A stretch of DNA of 64,000 nucleotides. It comes from Actinomycetota bacterium (GTDB taxonomy: Bacteria; Actinomycetota; Humimicrobiia; Humimicrobiales; Humimicrobiaceae). Under the pieces are notes generated by a model. The model made no database searches. It had not been told where the DNA came from and saw only the letters and a list, made by a program, of their open reading frames with translations. Location of the stretch: NCBI GenBank assembly GCA_018400395.1, contig JAGYMN010000001.1, positions 1 through 64,000 of the forward strand, in the 5' to 3' direction. Within the stretch, counting starts at the first letter, position 1, and each line of letters starts with the position of its first letter. This document shows positions 17,972 through 28,006 of this stretch, in pieces. The position numbers and the translations under genes are program-made.

Positions 17972-19684
17972 TTATTTTTTTATATCGCTTGATATAAAAT
18001 CTTTTACAAATTTGACTATATCTTTTGGATTTATTTCAAATTGCTTTCCATTTTTACGCAGCTGTACCTCGATCAACCCTTCATCAAGGTACTTTCTTCC
18101 CAGTACAATTTTTAACGGTAGACCAAGCAGATCTGAATCTTTAAATTTTATACCGGCACTTACTTCTCTGTCATCGTATAGAACTTCTATTCCGCTGTCT
18201 AAAAGTTTTTCATATATTTCTTCTCCGGCACCCACAAGCTGCTCTTCCTTTAAACTGGTTATTAAAAGATTAACTGTATAGGGGGCTATTGCGGTAGGCC
18301 ATATTATACCTTTATCGTCATGCATCTGTTCTATAACCGCAGATAATATTCTGGTTATCCCCATTCCGTAACAGCCCATTACAAAAGGTTTCAACCTCCC
18401 ATCCCTTCCGAGGAATCTCGCTTCCATTTTTTCGCTATATTTCTTTCCCAGTTTGAATATATGACCTATTTCTATTCCCTTGTCGATTTTCAGTTTCGAA
18501 CCGCATCTTTCACATATATCTCCTTCTACAGGGTACGAAAAATCTCCATATGCTTTTATATTCACATCTCTTTGGATGTTTACATTTCTAAGATGAAAGT
18601 CTTTTTTGTTTGCACCTGTTATAACGCCTTTAACCCCTTTTAGCATCCTGTCTGCATATATTTCAATTTCCGGATCAAGTCCTACCGGGCCAAGATAACC
18701 TATTGGATATCTTTCATCTGAATTTTCGTACAGCCTTAATTCTTTTCCAAGAAATTTTTCGGCTTTCGAAATATTAAGCTGTCTGTCACCCATTAATATA
18801 AAGGCATATATTTTTTCCTTTTCATCAGTTAACAGTATTGTCTTGACAGTATATTTTTTTTCTATCTTCAAAAAATCTGCAAGTCTATCTATATCAGTTA
18901 TTCCGGGAGTGCTGACCTTTTCTATTTCTCCAGCATTTTTAAAAGTTTCTTCTTTTTCCATAAGTGGCCTGAACCCTGCCATTTCTATATTTGCAGAGTA
19001 TCCACATTCAGGACAATATATAATGGTCTCCTCTCCGTCTCCTGCAAGTACCATAAATTCATGGGAGGATTTCCCGCCTATTATTCCCGTATCCGCTTCA
19101 ACGGTCTTATACTTGAGACCCATTCTTTCCATTATCCTTGTATAAGCAGAATGCATTTTATTATATATTTCATCCAGATCACTGTCATTCTCACAGAAGC
19201 TATATGCATCCTTCATTATAAATTCCCTTGCCCTTAAAAGGCCGTATCTCGGCCTGATCTCATCTCTGAACTTTACCTGGATCTGGTAAAGATTAAGCGG
19301 CAGGTCCCTGTAGGATTTTATATCCAGGTATGCAAGATAGGTCATTATTTCTTCGTGTGTCGGACCGAGGCAGAAAGAACGCCCGTTCCTGTCTTTCAGC
19401 CTGAATAGTTCTGGCCCATATTCACCCCAGCGTCCCGATTTTTCCCAGAGGTCTGAAGGCTGAAGTACTGGCAAAAATAGTTCCAGCGCACCTGTCCTGT
19501 CCATTTCTTCCCTTATAATATTTTCAATCTTCTGAATAACCCTCTTGCCAGCAGGAAGAAAAGCATATATACCAGATGCTATTTTCCTTATTAATCCTGC
19601 CCTGACGGTAAGCGCGTGGCTGGATATCTCTGCTTCTCTTGGTTCTTCTTTTAAAGTTGGTATAAATCCCTGTGAATATCTCAA
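17972..19684 (-). CDS. proS: Prolyl-tRNA synthetase (bacterial type)
   Basis: Class II synthetase that charges tRNA-Pro. The 570 residues show the long bacterial form: motif 1/2 region with RPRYGLLRAREFIMKDAYSF, a YbaK-like editing domain inserted at about 230-390, motif 3 GCYGMGITRILSAVIEQ, and a C-terminal anticodon-binding domain. The start is TTG 19684 after AAGGAG with a 5-base gap. It lies 16 bases after ispG, as in many bacteria. Confidence 0.96.
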   Translation of the reverse strand: MRYSQGFIPTLKEEPREAEISSHALTVRAGLIRKIASGIYAFLPAGKRVIQKIENIIREEMDRTGALELFLPVLQPSDLWEKSGRWGEYGPELFRLKDRNGRSFCLGPTHEEIMTYLAYLDIKSYRDLPLNLYQIQVKFRDEIRPRYGLLRAREFIMKDAYSFCENDSDLDEIYNKMHSAYTRIMERMGLKYKTVEADTGIIGGKSSHEFMVLAGDGEETIIYCPECGYSANIEMAGFRPLMEKEETFKNAGEIEKVSTPGITDIDRLADFLKIEKKYTVKTILLTDEKEKIYAFILMGDRQLNISKAEKFLGKELRLYENSDERYPIGYLGPVGLDPEIEIYADRMLKGVKGVITGANKKDFHLRNVNIQRDVNIKAYGDFSYPVEGDICERCGSKLKIDKGIEIGHIFKLGKKYSEKMEARFLGRDGRLKPFVMGCYGMGITRILSAVIEQMHDDKGIIWPTAIAPYTVNLLITSLKEEQLVGAGEEIYEKLLDSGIEVLYDDREVSAGIKFKDSDLLGLPLKIVLGRKYLDEGLIEVQLRKNGKQFEINPKDIVKFVKDFISSDIKK

Positions 19685-19700
19685 TGCTTCTCCTTATATT

Positions 19701-20765
19701 CTATAATAGCTTTTCTAATTCATTCTTGAATTCTTTCAGCACATTATCCTTTTTTACTCTTTTTATTACCGATCCCTTTAGAAAAATTGCTGCCCTGTCT
19801 TTTCCAAAAGCAATCCCGAGATCTGCATCCTTAGCTTCACCCGGACCATTTACTATGCACCCCATCACTGCCAGTTTCAATCCTTTCTTTATGTCACCCG
19901 TCATCTCCTCTATCTGTTTTACTATACTCTGAAGGTCCACAGTTGTTCTTCCGCATGTCGGACAGGAAACTATATTTACCCCTTTATTGCGCAGTCCCAG
20001 GCTGTCAAGTATAAGATAGCCTATCTTTACTTCTTCAGAGGATTTATCAGTAAGAGATACCCTGATTGTATCTCCTATGCCTTCTGCCAGCAGAATGCCA
20101 AGTCCAACAGATGATTTTACTGTGCCAGGTATCATTGGGCCTGCTTCTGTGACACCAATATGCAGCGGGTATCTACATTTTTCAGATATTGTTCTGTAAA
20201 CACTTATAGTATCTATAACAGAAGAAGCCTTGGCAGAAATTTTAAAATTATAAAAATCAAGGTTTTCAAACAGTTTTATATTTTCAATGGTGCTTTCTAT
20301 CATCGAATATTTTATATTACCATTATTCTTTCTCAGGATTTTCTTATCTACCGAACCGGAGTTTATTCCCAACCTGACAGCTATCCCATTTTTTTTTGCA
20401 TAATCTATGACCTTAGCAGTTCTTTCGCGCCCGCCTATATTACCAGGATTTATACGAATACCGCTTACTCCTGCCTTTATACTGTCTATTGCCAGTGTAC
20501 AGTCGAAATGAATATCTGCTACAACCGGCACTCTAAAAATTCCTGAATCAATAAGTTTTTTCAATTCTGAAACTGCAGATTTATCCGGTATTGCTATCCT
20601 TATTACTTCACAGCCACACTCAATTAATTCATTTATCTCTGCCCTTATTGCAATGCTGTTTAGAATATTTGATTTTGTCATAGATTGTACTGAGATACGG
20701 TTACTGCCTCCTATTCCCAGGCTTCCCAGCTTTATCTCCCTGGTTTTTTTTCGGATAATCTTCAT
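19701..20765 (-). CDS. ispG: 4-hydroxy-3-methylbut-2-enyl diphosphate synthase
   Basis: Fe-S enzyme of the MEP isoprenoid pathway that reduces the cyclic diphosphate. The 354 residues form a TIM barrel plus a C-terminal [4Fe-4S] domain with ligands in SCPTCGRT and VMGCIVNGPGE. The gene keeps its usual place between rseP and proS, but dxr, an earlier step of the same pathway, is not in the cluster. Confidence 0.96.
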   Translation of the reverse strand: MKIIRKKTREIKLGSLGIGGSNRISVQSMTKSNILNSIAIRAEINELIECGCEVIRIAIPDKSAVSELKKLIDSGIFRVPVVADIHFDCTLAIDSIKAGVSGIRINPGNIGGRERTAKVIDYAKKNGIAVRLGINSGSVDKKILRKNNGNIKYSMIESTIENIKLFENLDFYNFKISAKASSVIDTISVYRTISEKCRYPLHIGVTEAGPMIPGTVKSSVGLGILLAEGIGDTIRVSLTDKSSEEVKIGYLILDSLGLRNKGVNIVSCPTCGRTTVDLQSIVKQIEEMTGDIKKGLKLAVMGCIVNGPGEAKDADLGIAFGKDRAAIFLKGSVIKRVKKDNVLKEFKNELEKLL

Positions 20766-20778
20766 AAAAATGTCCTTT

Positions 20779-21831
20779 TTACATTTTAGTCAGGTCAAAC
20801 GGGCTGATAATATCGTATATAAAACCTACTAGGAGTAATGATACCATTAAAAAAACCCCAAAATAATTGGCCACTTCCAGTAATTTCCTGGGTACCGGTC
20901 TTTTTCTTATTGTCTCCACTACAAGAAGCACAATATTGCCTCCATCCAGAGGAAGTATGGGGATCAGGTTACCAAACCCTATCAAAATGGACACAAGAGC
21001 TATAAAAAGAATAAAATTCTGTATACCCATAGATATGGACTGCTGAAAGATGCTTACAACGCCAATTGGAGATACAGGTCTTGCCTGTTCAAATGGAATC
21101 TGACCCCTGAAAAGCATCCCAAATAATCTAACATATGTAACAATTATATCCCACGTCATTCTAAAACTTTCCTTTATTACCCCGGTAAACCCTAATTTTT
21201 TCTCAATGTAACCAGGAGATATCCCAAGAAATCCTTTACCGTCCACTACATCCAGTAGAGCTTCGATCTTTATCTGTCTTCCTTCCCTTTCTACGGTATA
21301 GGTCACCTTCTCATTGGGTCTATTCTGGGTCTTTTCGGCAAATTCATCCCATGTATTTATTTCTTCACCATCTATAGCTATGACGGTATCGCCTATATTA
21401 AATCCATATTCCTCTGCAGGACTATCTTCCTGTATATAATCTATTGTAGTTGATGGTTGGGTAACACCCATACTCAGAAATATCATAATAAGTATTATCG
21501 CGAATAATACGTTAAATCCGGCACCGCCAAATATTGCAAAAAACTTTTTATAGAAAGGCTTGCTCTGATAAGATTTCCCTTCCCTGCTTTCTGGTATTTC
21601 TTCGTTTCTATCCATCCCCAATATTTTTACATAACCGCCCACAGGTATGGCCCTCAGGCCATATTCAGTTCCAGATTTTGATTTAATTTTAAATATTGGC
21701 GGACCAAAGCCTATAAAAAATTCCTGCACATACATTCCTCCTGCTTTGGCAAAAACAAAATGGCCGAACTCGTGCACTATTATAATCAGTGAAAACCCTA
21801 TAATTGCAATTATATATTGAAGTATAACCAT
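20779..21831 (-). CDS. rseP: RIP-family intramembrane zinc metalloprotease (RseP/RasP/Rip1)
   Basis: Site-2 protease that cuts membrane-spanning substrates such as anti-sigma factors and leftover signal peptides. The 350 residues show HEFGHF (residues 20-25) in the first membrane helix, a single PDZ domain (EYGFNIGDTVIAIDGEEI), and the last zinc ligand in NLIPILPLDGGNI, then more membrane helices. It directly follows uppS; the cdsA and dxr genes usual between them are missing. Substrates cannot be read from the sequence. Confidence 0.95.
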   Translation of the reverse strand: MVILQYIIAIIGFSLIIIVHEFGHFVFAKAGGMYVQEFFIGFGPPIFKIKSKSGTEYGLRAIPVGGYVKILGMDRNEEIPESREGKSYQSKPFYKKFFAIFGGAGFNVLFAIILIMIFLSMGVTQPSTTIDYIQEDSPAEEYGFNIGDTVIAIDGEEINTWDEFAEKTQNRPNEKVTYTVEREGRQIKIEALLDVVDGKGFLGISPGYIEKKLGFTGVIKESFRMTWDIIVTYVRLFGMLFRGQIPFEQARPVSPIGVVSIFQQSISMGIQNFILFIALVSILIGFGNLIPILPLDGGNIVLLVVETIRKRPVPRKLLEVANYFGVFLMVSLLLVGFIYDIISPFDLTKM

Positions 21832-21840
21832 TTACAGATC

Positions 21841-22602
21841 TTAAACCTTTCCAAATCTTCTTTGCCTTTTCTGGTATTCTTTTATCGCCATTATAAAATA
21901 TTTTCTTTTAAAATCTGGCCAGAGAACTCTGCTAAAATATAATTCGGTATACGATATCTGCCAGAGCAAAAAATTACTCAGCCTGTACTCTCCGCTTGTC
22001 CTTATAAGCAGATCGGGGTCAGGAATACCGCCTGTAAAGAGATATTCTGAAAAAAGGTCTTCGTCCAAATTATCATATTTAAGTTTATTGTTTCCTATAT
22101 CGCTGCATATTTTCTTAACCGCCTCCATAATCTCCTGTCTTGACCCGTAATTTAAAGCGATATTGAAATTAAGTTTGCTGTTAGCAGAAGTTTCCATTTC
22201 TGCGTCTTCGTATACTTTCAGGACTTCTGGAGGTATTCCCCTTCTATTACCAATAAGCCTTAACCTGACGCCATGGTTTTTGAGCAGACCTAATTCATTT
22301 TTCAGGGTTTCTACAAAAAGTTTTAATAAGAACCTTACTTCGTTTTCCGGCCTTTTCCAGTTTTCACTTGATAGTGAAAACACAGTAAGATATTTAATTC
22401 CCAGATCTATGCATGCTCTTATAACTTCCCTGAGTGACTCTACCCCTGCTTTATGTCCTGCACTCCTCGGCAGGTTCCTTTTTTCAGCCCACCTTCCGTT
22501 TCCATCCATTATTATAGCGACATGCAGTGGTATTTTTTTTAGGAATGCTCCCTCTCTTAATGATTTTCTGTTAGAAGCTAATATTGAAGAAAAAAAGTTC
22601 AA
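21841..22602 (-). CDS. uppS: Isoprenyl transferase (undecaprenyl diphosphate synthase)
   Basis: Cis-prenyltransferase that makes the lipid carrier for cell-wall synthesis. The 253 residues contain the active-site motif IMDGNGRWA (31-39, Asp 33), RSAGHKAG, FSSENWKRP and the C-terminal DLLIRTSGEYRLSNFLLWQ. The start is TTG 22602. An ATG at 22609 sits in another frame and would join only by a shift at the nearby T7 run, so TTG is preferred though its ribosome site is weak. It starts just after frr. Confidence 0.95.
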   Translation of the reverse strand: MNFFSSILASNRKSLREGAFLKKIPLHVAIIMDGNGRWAEKRNLPRSAGHKAGVESLREVIRACIDLGIKYLTVFSLSSENWKRPENEVRFLLKLFVETLKNELGLLKNHGVRLRLIGNRRGIPPEVLKVYEDAEMETSANSKLNFNIALNYGSRQEIMEAVKKICSDIGNNKLKYDNLDEDLFSEYLFTGGIPDPDLLIRTSGEYRLSNFLLWQISYTELYFSRVLWPDFKRKYFIMAIKEYQKRQRRFGKV

Positions 22603-22613
22603 AGTCCATATAC

Positions 22614-23171
22614 CTACACTTCCATGATTTCGTTTTCCTTCTGCTGGAGGGCATTGTTTATTTTATCAATAAATTCATCAGTTAGATCCTGGACTTCTTT
22701 TTCCAACTTTAAAAGGTCGTCTTTGGTTATGTCCCCATCAGATTCCATCTTTTTTAATCTTTCATTTGCATCCCTTCTTATATTTCTGATGGCTACTCTT
22801 CCGTCCTCTGCTATTTTTTTTACAAGCTTTACAAGCTCATGCCTTCTTTCCTCATTAAGGGGAGGTACGGCCAGTCTTATTACTTTTCCATCATTTGTGG
22901 GGTTAATTCCCAGGTCTGATTTGATTATCTGTGTCTCTATCTCTTTTAAAAACTTCGGCTCATAAGGAGAAATCAATATTGTTCTGGGTTCAGGTATGCT
23001 GATATTTGAAGCATGTTTCAATTGTGTCCTTGTGCCGTAATAATCAATAAAGATATTATCGAGAAGTGCTGCAGAGGCCCTGCCTGTTCTTATGGTATTG
23101 AATTCATGCCCTGTGCTTTCTACTGATTGCTCCATTTTTTTTCTTGATTCAATTAATATCTTATCTTTCAT
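22614..23171 (-). CDS. frr: Ribosome recycling factor
   Basis: Splits post-termination ribosomes together with EF-G. It has 185 residues, exactly the family size, with the helical-bundle segments FNTIRTGRASAALLD, the domain II region DYYGTRTQLKHASNISIPEPR, and VRNIRRDANE (here AIRNIRRDANERLKK). It follows pyrH by two bases. Confidence 0.97.
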   Translation of the reverse strand: MKDKILIESRKKMEQSVESTGHEFNTIRTGRASAALLDNIFIDYYGTRTQLKHASNISIPEPRTILISPYEPKFLKEIETQIIKSDLGINPTNDGKVIRLAVPPLNEERRHELVKLVKKIAEDGRVAIRNIRRDANERLKKMESDGDITKDDLLKLEKEVQDLTDEFIDKINNALQQKENEIMEV

Positions 23172-23173
23172 GA

Positions 23174-23920
<747 letters not shown>

Positions 23921-24520
23921 TTAATTATACTCGCCAAGTGCATAACGGCAGAATCTTTTTACAACTATATTTTCCCCTATTGTAGCTATTTTTTCCTTTA
24001 TAAGATCACCTATTTTTTTATCGGGATCCCTGATATAAGACTGCTCAAGAAGTACATTTTCTTCATAATATTTATTTAACCTTCCTTCGGCTATCTTTTT
24101 TGCAATATTTTCAGGTTTTCCCTCATTTTCTGCCTGCTTTATATAAATTTCCTTTTCTTTTTCCGCAACTTCTGCCGGTACATCTTCTATAGATATGTAT
24201 AAAGGATTGCTTGCAGCAATATGCAGCGCCAGATCATGGACAAATGATTTAAACATCTCATTACGGGCTACAAAATCTGTTTCACAGTTCACTTCAAGAA
24301 GTACACCTATTTTTGATCCCTGGTGAATGTAGCTTTCTATTATTCCTTCTTTTGTTACCCTTGAAGCTTTTTTTAATGCTTTTACCAGACCTTTCTCTCT
24401 AAGAATCTCTGCAGCTTTTTCAATATTTCCATTTGCCTCTACAAGGGCTTTTTTACAGTCCATCATACCTGCCTTGCTTCTTTCCCTTAATTCCCTGACT
24501 TGATCAGATTTTATTTCCAT
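23921..24520 (-). CDS. tsf: Elongation factor Ts
   Basis: Nucleotide-exchange factor for EF-Tu. The 199 residues correspond to the short form, with the N-terminal UBA-like domain ([19 protein letters not shown]) and the conserved EF-Tu contact [10 protein letters not shown], but with one core subdomain smaller than in E. coli. ATG 24520 follows GGGAGA. It is 16 bases after rpsB. Confidence 0.96.
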   Translation of the reverse strand: MEIKSDQVRELRERSKAGMMDCKKALVEANGNIEKAAEILREKGLVKALKKASRVTKEGIIESYIHQGSKIGVLLEVNCETDFVARNEMFKSFVHDLALHIAASNPLYISIEDVPAEVAEKEKEIYIKQAENEGKPENIAKKIAEGRLNKYYEENVLLEQSYIRDPDKKIGDLIKEKIATIGENIVVKRFCRYALGEYN

Positions 24521-24536
24521 TTTCTATCTCCCTTTT

Positions 24537-25325
24537 TTATACCCAGATATCTTCATCCGGTTTTTCTTCAAGATCGTCTTCTGATTTTTCTTTTTCAAGC
24601 TCTTTTGCTTCCTTTTCTTCAGGGCTCCTCTTCTTCTTTTCCATTTCCAGGACTCCTGCCTTGACCCCATCTGCTATTATCCTGGTTATCAAAGCACAGG
24701 AACGTATTGCATCGTCATTTCCAGGTATAATAAAATCTATTAGATCAGGGTCACAGTTTGTATCTGTAATAGCAATAATTGGTATTCCAAGCTTCCTGGC
24801 TTCGTTGACAGCGATTATTTCCTTCCCGGGATCAATAATGTATATAACATCCGGAAGTTTCTTCATATCCCTTATACCACCTATATTATACATGAGCTTT
24901 TCGTATTCCTTCCTTATGCCAAGGACCTCTTTTTTAGGTAATTTGTCAAATATACCGGACTCTTCCATTTTTTCTATCTCTTCAAGCCTCTTCGTTCTTG
25001 TACTTATTGTTGAAAAATTAGTTAATGTTCCTCCAAGCCACCTGTTCCTTACATAAGGCATACCGCATTCATCAGCAGCATTTTCTATTATGTCCTGAGT
25101 TTGTCTTTTCGTGCCGACAAAAAGTATTATTTCTCCCCTGCTGGCCAGTTCCTTTACATATTCGTGAGCTTCAATAATAAGCCTCATAGTCTCCGTAAGA
25201 TCAATGATATATATGCCATTTTTTGCAGCATATATATATTTTTTCATCTTTGGATTCCACTTCTGGGTCTGGTGACCAAAATGAACTCCTACTTCCAGAA
25301 GCTGCTTCATGGTGACGATACTCAA
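24537..25325 (-). CDS. rpsB: 30S ribosomal protein S2
   Basis: Late-assembling small-subunit protein. The 262 residues start at TTG 25325, placed 6 bases after AGGAGGT, giving [19 protein letters not shown], which matches the family. [13 protein letters not shown] and PGNDDAIRS are conserved. A charged, acidic tail (about 225-262) extends beyond the core. The leader carries a promoter and a long inverted repeat. Confidence 0.96.
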   Translation of the reverse strand: MSIVTMKQLLEVGVHFGHQTQKWNPKMKKYIYAAKNGIYIIDLTETMRLIIEAHEYVKELASRGEIILFVGTKRQTQDIIENAADECGMPYVRNRWLGGTLTNFSTISTRTKRLEEIEKMEESGIFDKLPKKEVLGIRKEYEKLMYNIGGIRDMKKLPDVIYIIDPGKEIIAVNEARKLGIPIIAITDTNCDPDLIDFIIPGNDDAIRSCALITRIIADGVKAGVLEMEKKKRSPEEKEAKELEKEKSEDDLEEKPDEDIWV

Positions 25326-25354
25326 AATATTACCTCCTGATTATGGTTTACCTC

Positions 25355-25400
25355 CACTGCTTTAACAATACTTATTTACACCATATTCCAGTAAGCAGTG
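25355..25400 (-). promoter_or_regulatory. Inverted repeat in the rpsB leader (possible S2-binding or attenuation element)
   Basis: CACTGCTT (25355-25362) and AAGCAGTG (25393-25400) are perfect 8-base arms with a 30-base loop. The promoter-distal arm ends next to a GGAGG in the leader, about 25 bases before the TTG start. Autoregulatory leaders of rpsB-tsf are known in other bacteria; that this one binds S2 is inference. Confidence 0.5.
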
Positions 25401-25428
25401 TTTGTTTTTTTTAAATTCCAAGTCTAAC

Positions 25429-25457
25429 ATAATATATGCTGTCGGGCAAATAATCAA
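25429..25457 (-). promoter_or_regulatory. Promoter of rpsB-tsf-pyrH-frr
   Basis: On the minus strand TTGATT (25452-25457) and TATTAT (25429-25434) are exactly 17 bases apart. The start point near 25422 leaves a leader of about 97 bases that contains the inverted repeat. Confidence 0.65.
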
Positions 25458-25466
25458 CTTATTTTT

Positions 25467-26381
25467 TTACCCGGCTCTTGGATGAAATTTCCTGTAATCA
25501 GATTTTATCTTCTCAATATCCATATGCGAATATATTTCAGTTGTGGAAATATTTTCGTGACCCAGAAGCTCCTGTATTTCCCTGATTCCTGCCCCCTCCT
25601 GTAAAAGATGCGTGGCAAAGCTATGCCTGATGCTGTGCGGAGTAATATTCTTCTTTATCCCTGCAAGCCTTACATTCTTTTTTACTATATCCCTTATGCT
25701 CCTGGAAGTAAGACCACTTCCCCTGATATTTAAAAAAAGATGGCCGTCTCTGGAATATGATTTCCTTTTACTATTAAAGCTCAGCTCATTACGGGCATCT
25801 TTGATGTACCTGTCCAGCCAGTAAAGTGCAATCTGGTTTACATATACAATCCTCTCTTTTCTGCCTTTTCCCATGACCTTAATCTCATTATTTTTTAAAT
25901 TTAAGTCCCCCAGCATCATGTTTTCTATCTCGCTTACCCTTGCACCTGTTGAATATAAAAGTTCAAGAATGGTTCTATCCCTTATGTCCAGACTGCTTAC
26001 CGTCTTCATGCTGTCGAATAATTTTACCATCTCATCCCTTGAAAGAACCGTATAATATTTTATTCTCTTCCGGGGTACATTAATAAATTTTGAAATATTA
26101 CTCTTCATTATCTTATTTTCTTCAAGGAAACGAAAATAATTTATAAAGGCAGAATACTTTCGGATAATTGTCCTATTGGAATAATTTTTACAGTCAAGTG
26201 ATTTTAAAAATTTACGGAATATTACCAGATTAATATCACCAATATTCAATACATTGTTATCTTTCAAAAAGCTGTTAAGCTGAATGAGATCTTTTTTATA
26301 GGAACTTATGGAATTTTTTGCGAGGTTCCTTTCATACTTTAGATATTCTAAATAAAGCTCCAGGCTGCTGTTGCGGTTCAT
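25467..26381 (-). CDS. xerC: Tyrosine recombinase XerC/XerD-type
   Basis: Site-specific recombinase, most likely for chromosome dimer resolution. From ATG 26381 it has 304 residues, the normal Xer size; an in-frame TTG 26402 would overlap the upstream gene and adds a non-family N-terminus. It has a SAM-like N-terminal core-binding domain and catalytic residues in STGARVSEIE (Arg), HSIRHSFATH (His-x-x-Arg), LLGHENISTTEIYSH (His and the Tyr nucleophile). It lies between dprA and rpsB, as xerC often does, but C versus D subtype is not certain. Confidence 0.92.
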   Translation of the reverse strand: MNRNSSLELYLEYLKYERNLAKNSISSYKKDLIQLNSFLKDNNVLNIGDINLVIFRKFLKSLDCKNYSNRTIIRKYSAFINYFRFLEENKIMKSNISKFINVPRKRIKYYTVLSRDEMVKLFDSMKTVSSLDIRDRTILELLYSTGARVSEIENMMLGDLNLKNNEIKVMGKGRKERIVYVNQIALYWLDRYIKDARNELSFNSKRKSYSRDGHLFLNIRGSGLTSRSIRDIVKKNVRLAGIKKNITPHSIRHSFATHLLQEGAGIREIQELLGHENISTTEIYSHMDIEKIKSDYRKFHPRAG

Positions 26382-26382
26382 A

Positions 26383-26805
26383 TTATAAATAATCACTTTC
26401 AATATCTTTCATTTTTTCTTTCAATTTTTCCCTATCTTCACCTATCTTCTCAGGACCTTTTAAATCTTTAATACTCCTGAGCTTTTCGCCATCAAAATCA
26501 TATTCCTTTGCTTTTACGAGATATTTTTTTAAGTCATCTATCATTTTTATTATCATATAACGGGTTTTATCAGATCTATAATCAATTTTTAAATTCTCTT
26601 TAGATATATCATCAATTATCCCATTAAGTTTATATTCTGATCTTTTAATTATTGCATCTGTTCTTGAAGGTTTTAACTTCTTATCCGATGAAAGGGCCTT
26701 TAGTATTTGGCCAATCTCTTTCTTTAAAATATTATCATATTGAAACAGGGCCACCCCCAGGGGATTTTTGGGCCTCTCTACTTTTTTCCTTTTAAATAAT
26801 GGCAT
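26383..26805 (-). CDS. Hypothetical charged, helical protein
   Basis: I do not recognise this 140-residue protein. It begins with a basic stretch (MPLFKRKKVERPKN), is rich in Lys, Asp, Glu and Ile, has no membrane segment, signal peptide or cysteine, and looks mostly alpha-helical, with a coiled-coil-like end (residues 105-140). It is probably co-transcribed: it ends two bases before the xer ATG and starts 73 bases after dprA. Composition matches its neighbours. The position in a DNA-processing run (comM-dprA-xer) hints at, but does not show, a nucleic-acid role. Confidence 0.75.
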   Translation of the reverse strand: MPLFKRKKVERPKNPLGVALFQYDNILKKEIGQILKALSSDKKLKPSRTDAIIKRSEYKLNGIIDDISKENLKIDYRSDKTRYMIIKMIDDLKKYLVKAKEYDFDGEKLRSIKDLKGPEKIGEDREKLKEKMKDIESDYL

Positions 26806-26878
26806 ATGTCTACCCTTCTGTAAAAAATTTATACATTTATGTGATTATTTTAATAGAAAAGAACTTCTAACACAAAGA

Positions 26879-28006
26879 TTAATCACATCTTTTATAATGA
26901 TTCGAAGGCCCTTCTGAAATAAGTTTTTCCATCTCCAGGAATGCAAGTGAATTTAATATCTTTTTTATCGGCATCTGGCATTTTAAACAAAGATTTTCTA
27001 CGCTCTCAGGCATGTAGCCTATGTTGTCAAATAACTTTTTAGTATCCGGCTCAAGTAATTTTTCTATTTCTTCGTATCTTTTTTTATGTATAATTCTATA
27101 TTTTTTATTATCATCATCTTTAAATTTTAACAGATTATCAAACTCCTCCATTATATCTTCTATGCATTCTACAAGTTTTGCCCCACTTTTTATAAACATA
27201 TGACATCCTCTGCTGGCATTGCTGAATATACTTCCGGGAACTGCAAAGACTTCCCTGTTCTGCCTTAATGCTATTTCACCTGTAATAACTGCTCCGCTTT
27301 TTCTGCCGGCTTCTACTATGATAACACCCCTGCATAATCCACTTATTATTCTATTCCTAACAGGAAAATTTTTTCTAAGCGGGGGAGTACCGGGTGGAAA
27401 TTCTGTTATTACTGCTCCGTTTTCCGTTATCTCCCTGAACAGATTCCTGTTCTCCGGAGGATAAATTATATCAGGCCCGTTCCCAAGAACAGCCGTACTT
27501 CCCCCTTTCTCCTTAACTGCTGCAGAGTGAGCAGCACTGTCAATTCCAACTGCAAGTCCGCTTACTACATTAATGCCCATTGCGGAGATATTTCTGCTTA
27601 TATACCCGGCAGCCTCAAGCCCATATTTTGTACATTTTCTGCTTCCAACTACAGCAATATTAAATTCATGTCTTATCCTGTTTCCTTTATAGAAAAGTAC
27701 CGGTGGTGGTAAAAAAATATTCTTAAGCTGCTCGGGGTAATCATCATCTCCAATGCAAAAAGCTTTAAATTCTTCCTTTTCCAGACCATGCAAAATCCTT
27801 TTATACTGCCTGTCTGAATTATCCTCAGCGGCTGAACTTTCATTAAACCCTGGCTGCATGTACTGTTTTTTATGTCCGTTCTTAAGAAAGAATCTGTTTG
27901 CAGCTCCTACATCATCATTATTTTTTCTGTAAATATCAATATACTCCGAAGAGCTTATTTTTAGATAGTACATTATATATAGAAGATTTTTTAGATTTCT
28001 ATCCAT
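26879..28006 (-). CDS. dprA: DNA-processing protein DprA (Smf)
   Basis: Binds incoming single-stranded DNA and loads RecA during natural transformation; widely present also in non-competent bacteria. From ATG 28006, which overlaps the comM stop, it has 375 residues: a helical N-terminal domain, the extended Rossmann domain with VVGSRKCTKYG, SGLAVGIDSAAHSAAV, LGNGPDIIYPPENR, FPVRNRIISGL and EAGRKSGAVITGEIAL, and a C-terminal winged-helix-like region (DNIGYMPESVENL). An earlier in-frame start at 28042 would overlap comM by 44 bases. Confidence 0.94.
   Translation of the reverse strand: MDRNLKNLLYIMYYLKISSSEYIDIYRKNNDDVGAANRFFLKNGHKKQYMQPGFNESSAAEDNSDRQYKRILHGLEKEEFKAFCIGDDDYPEQLKNIFLPPPVLFYKGNRIRHEFNIAVVGSRKCTKYGLEAAGYISRNISAMGINVVSGLAVGIDSAAHSAAVKEKGGSTAVLGNGPDIIYPPENRNLFREITENGAVITEFPPGTPPLRKNFPVRNRIISGLCRGVIIVEAGRKSGAVITGEIALRQNREVFAVPGSIFSNASRGCHMFIKSGAKLVECIEDIMEEFDNLLKFKDDDNKKYRIIHKKRYEEIEKLLEPDTKKLFDNIGYMPESVENLCLKCQMPIKKILNSLAFLEMEKLISEGPSNHYKRCD

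Noticed and set aside
19685..19700. T-box leader before proS
   Set aside because: Only 16 bases between ispG and proS.
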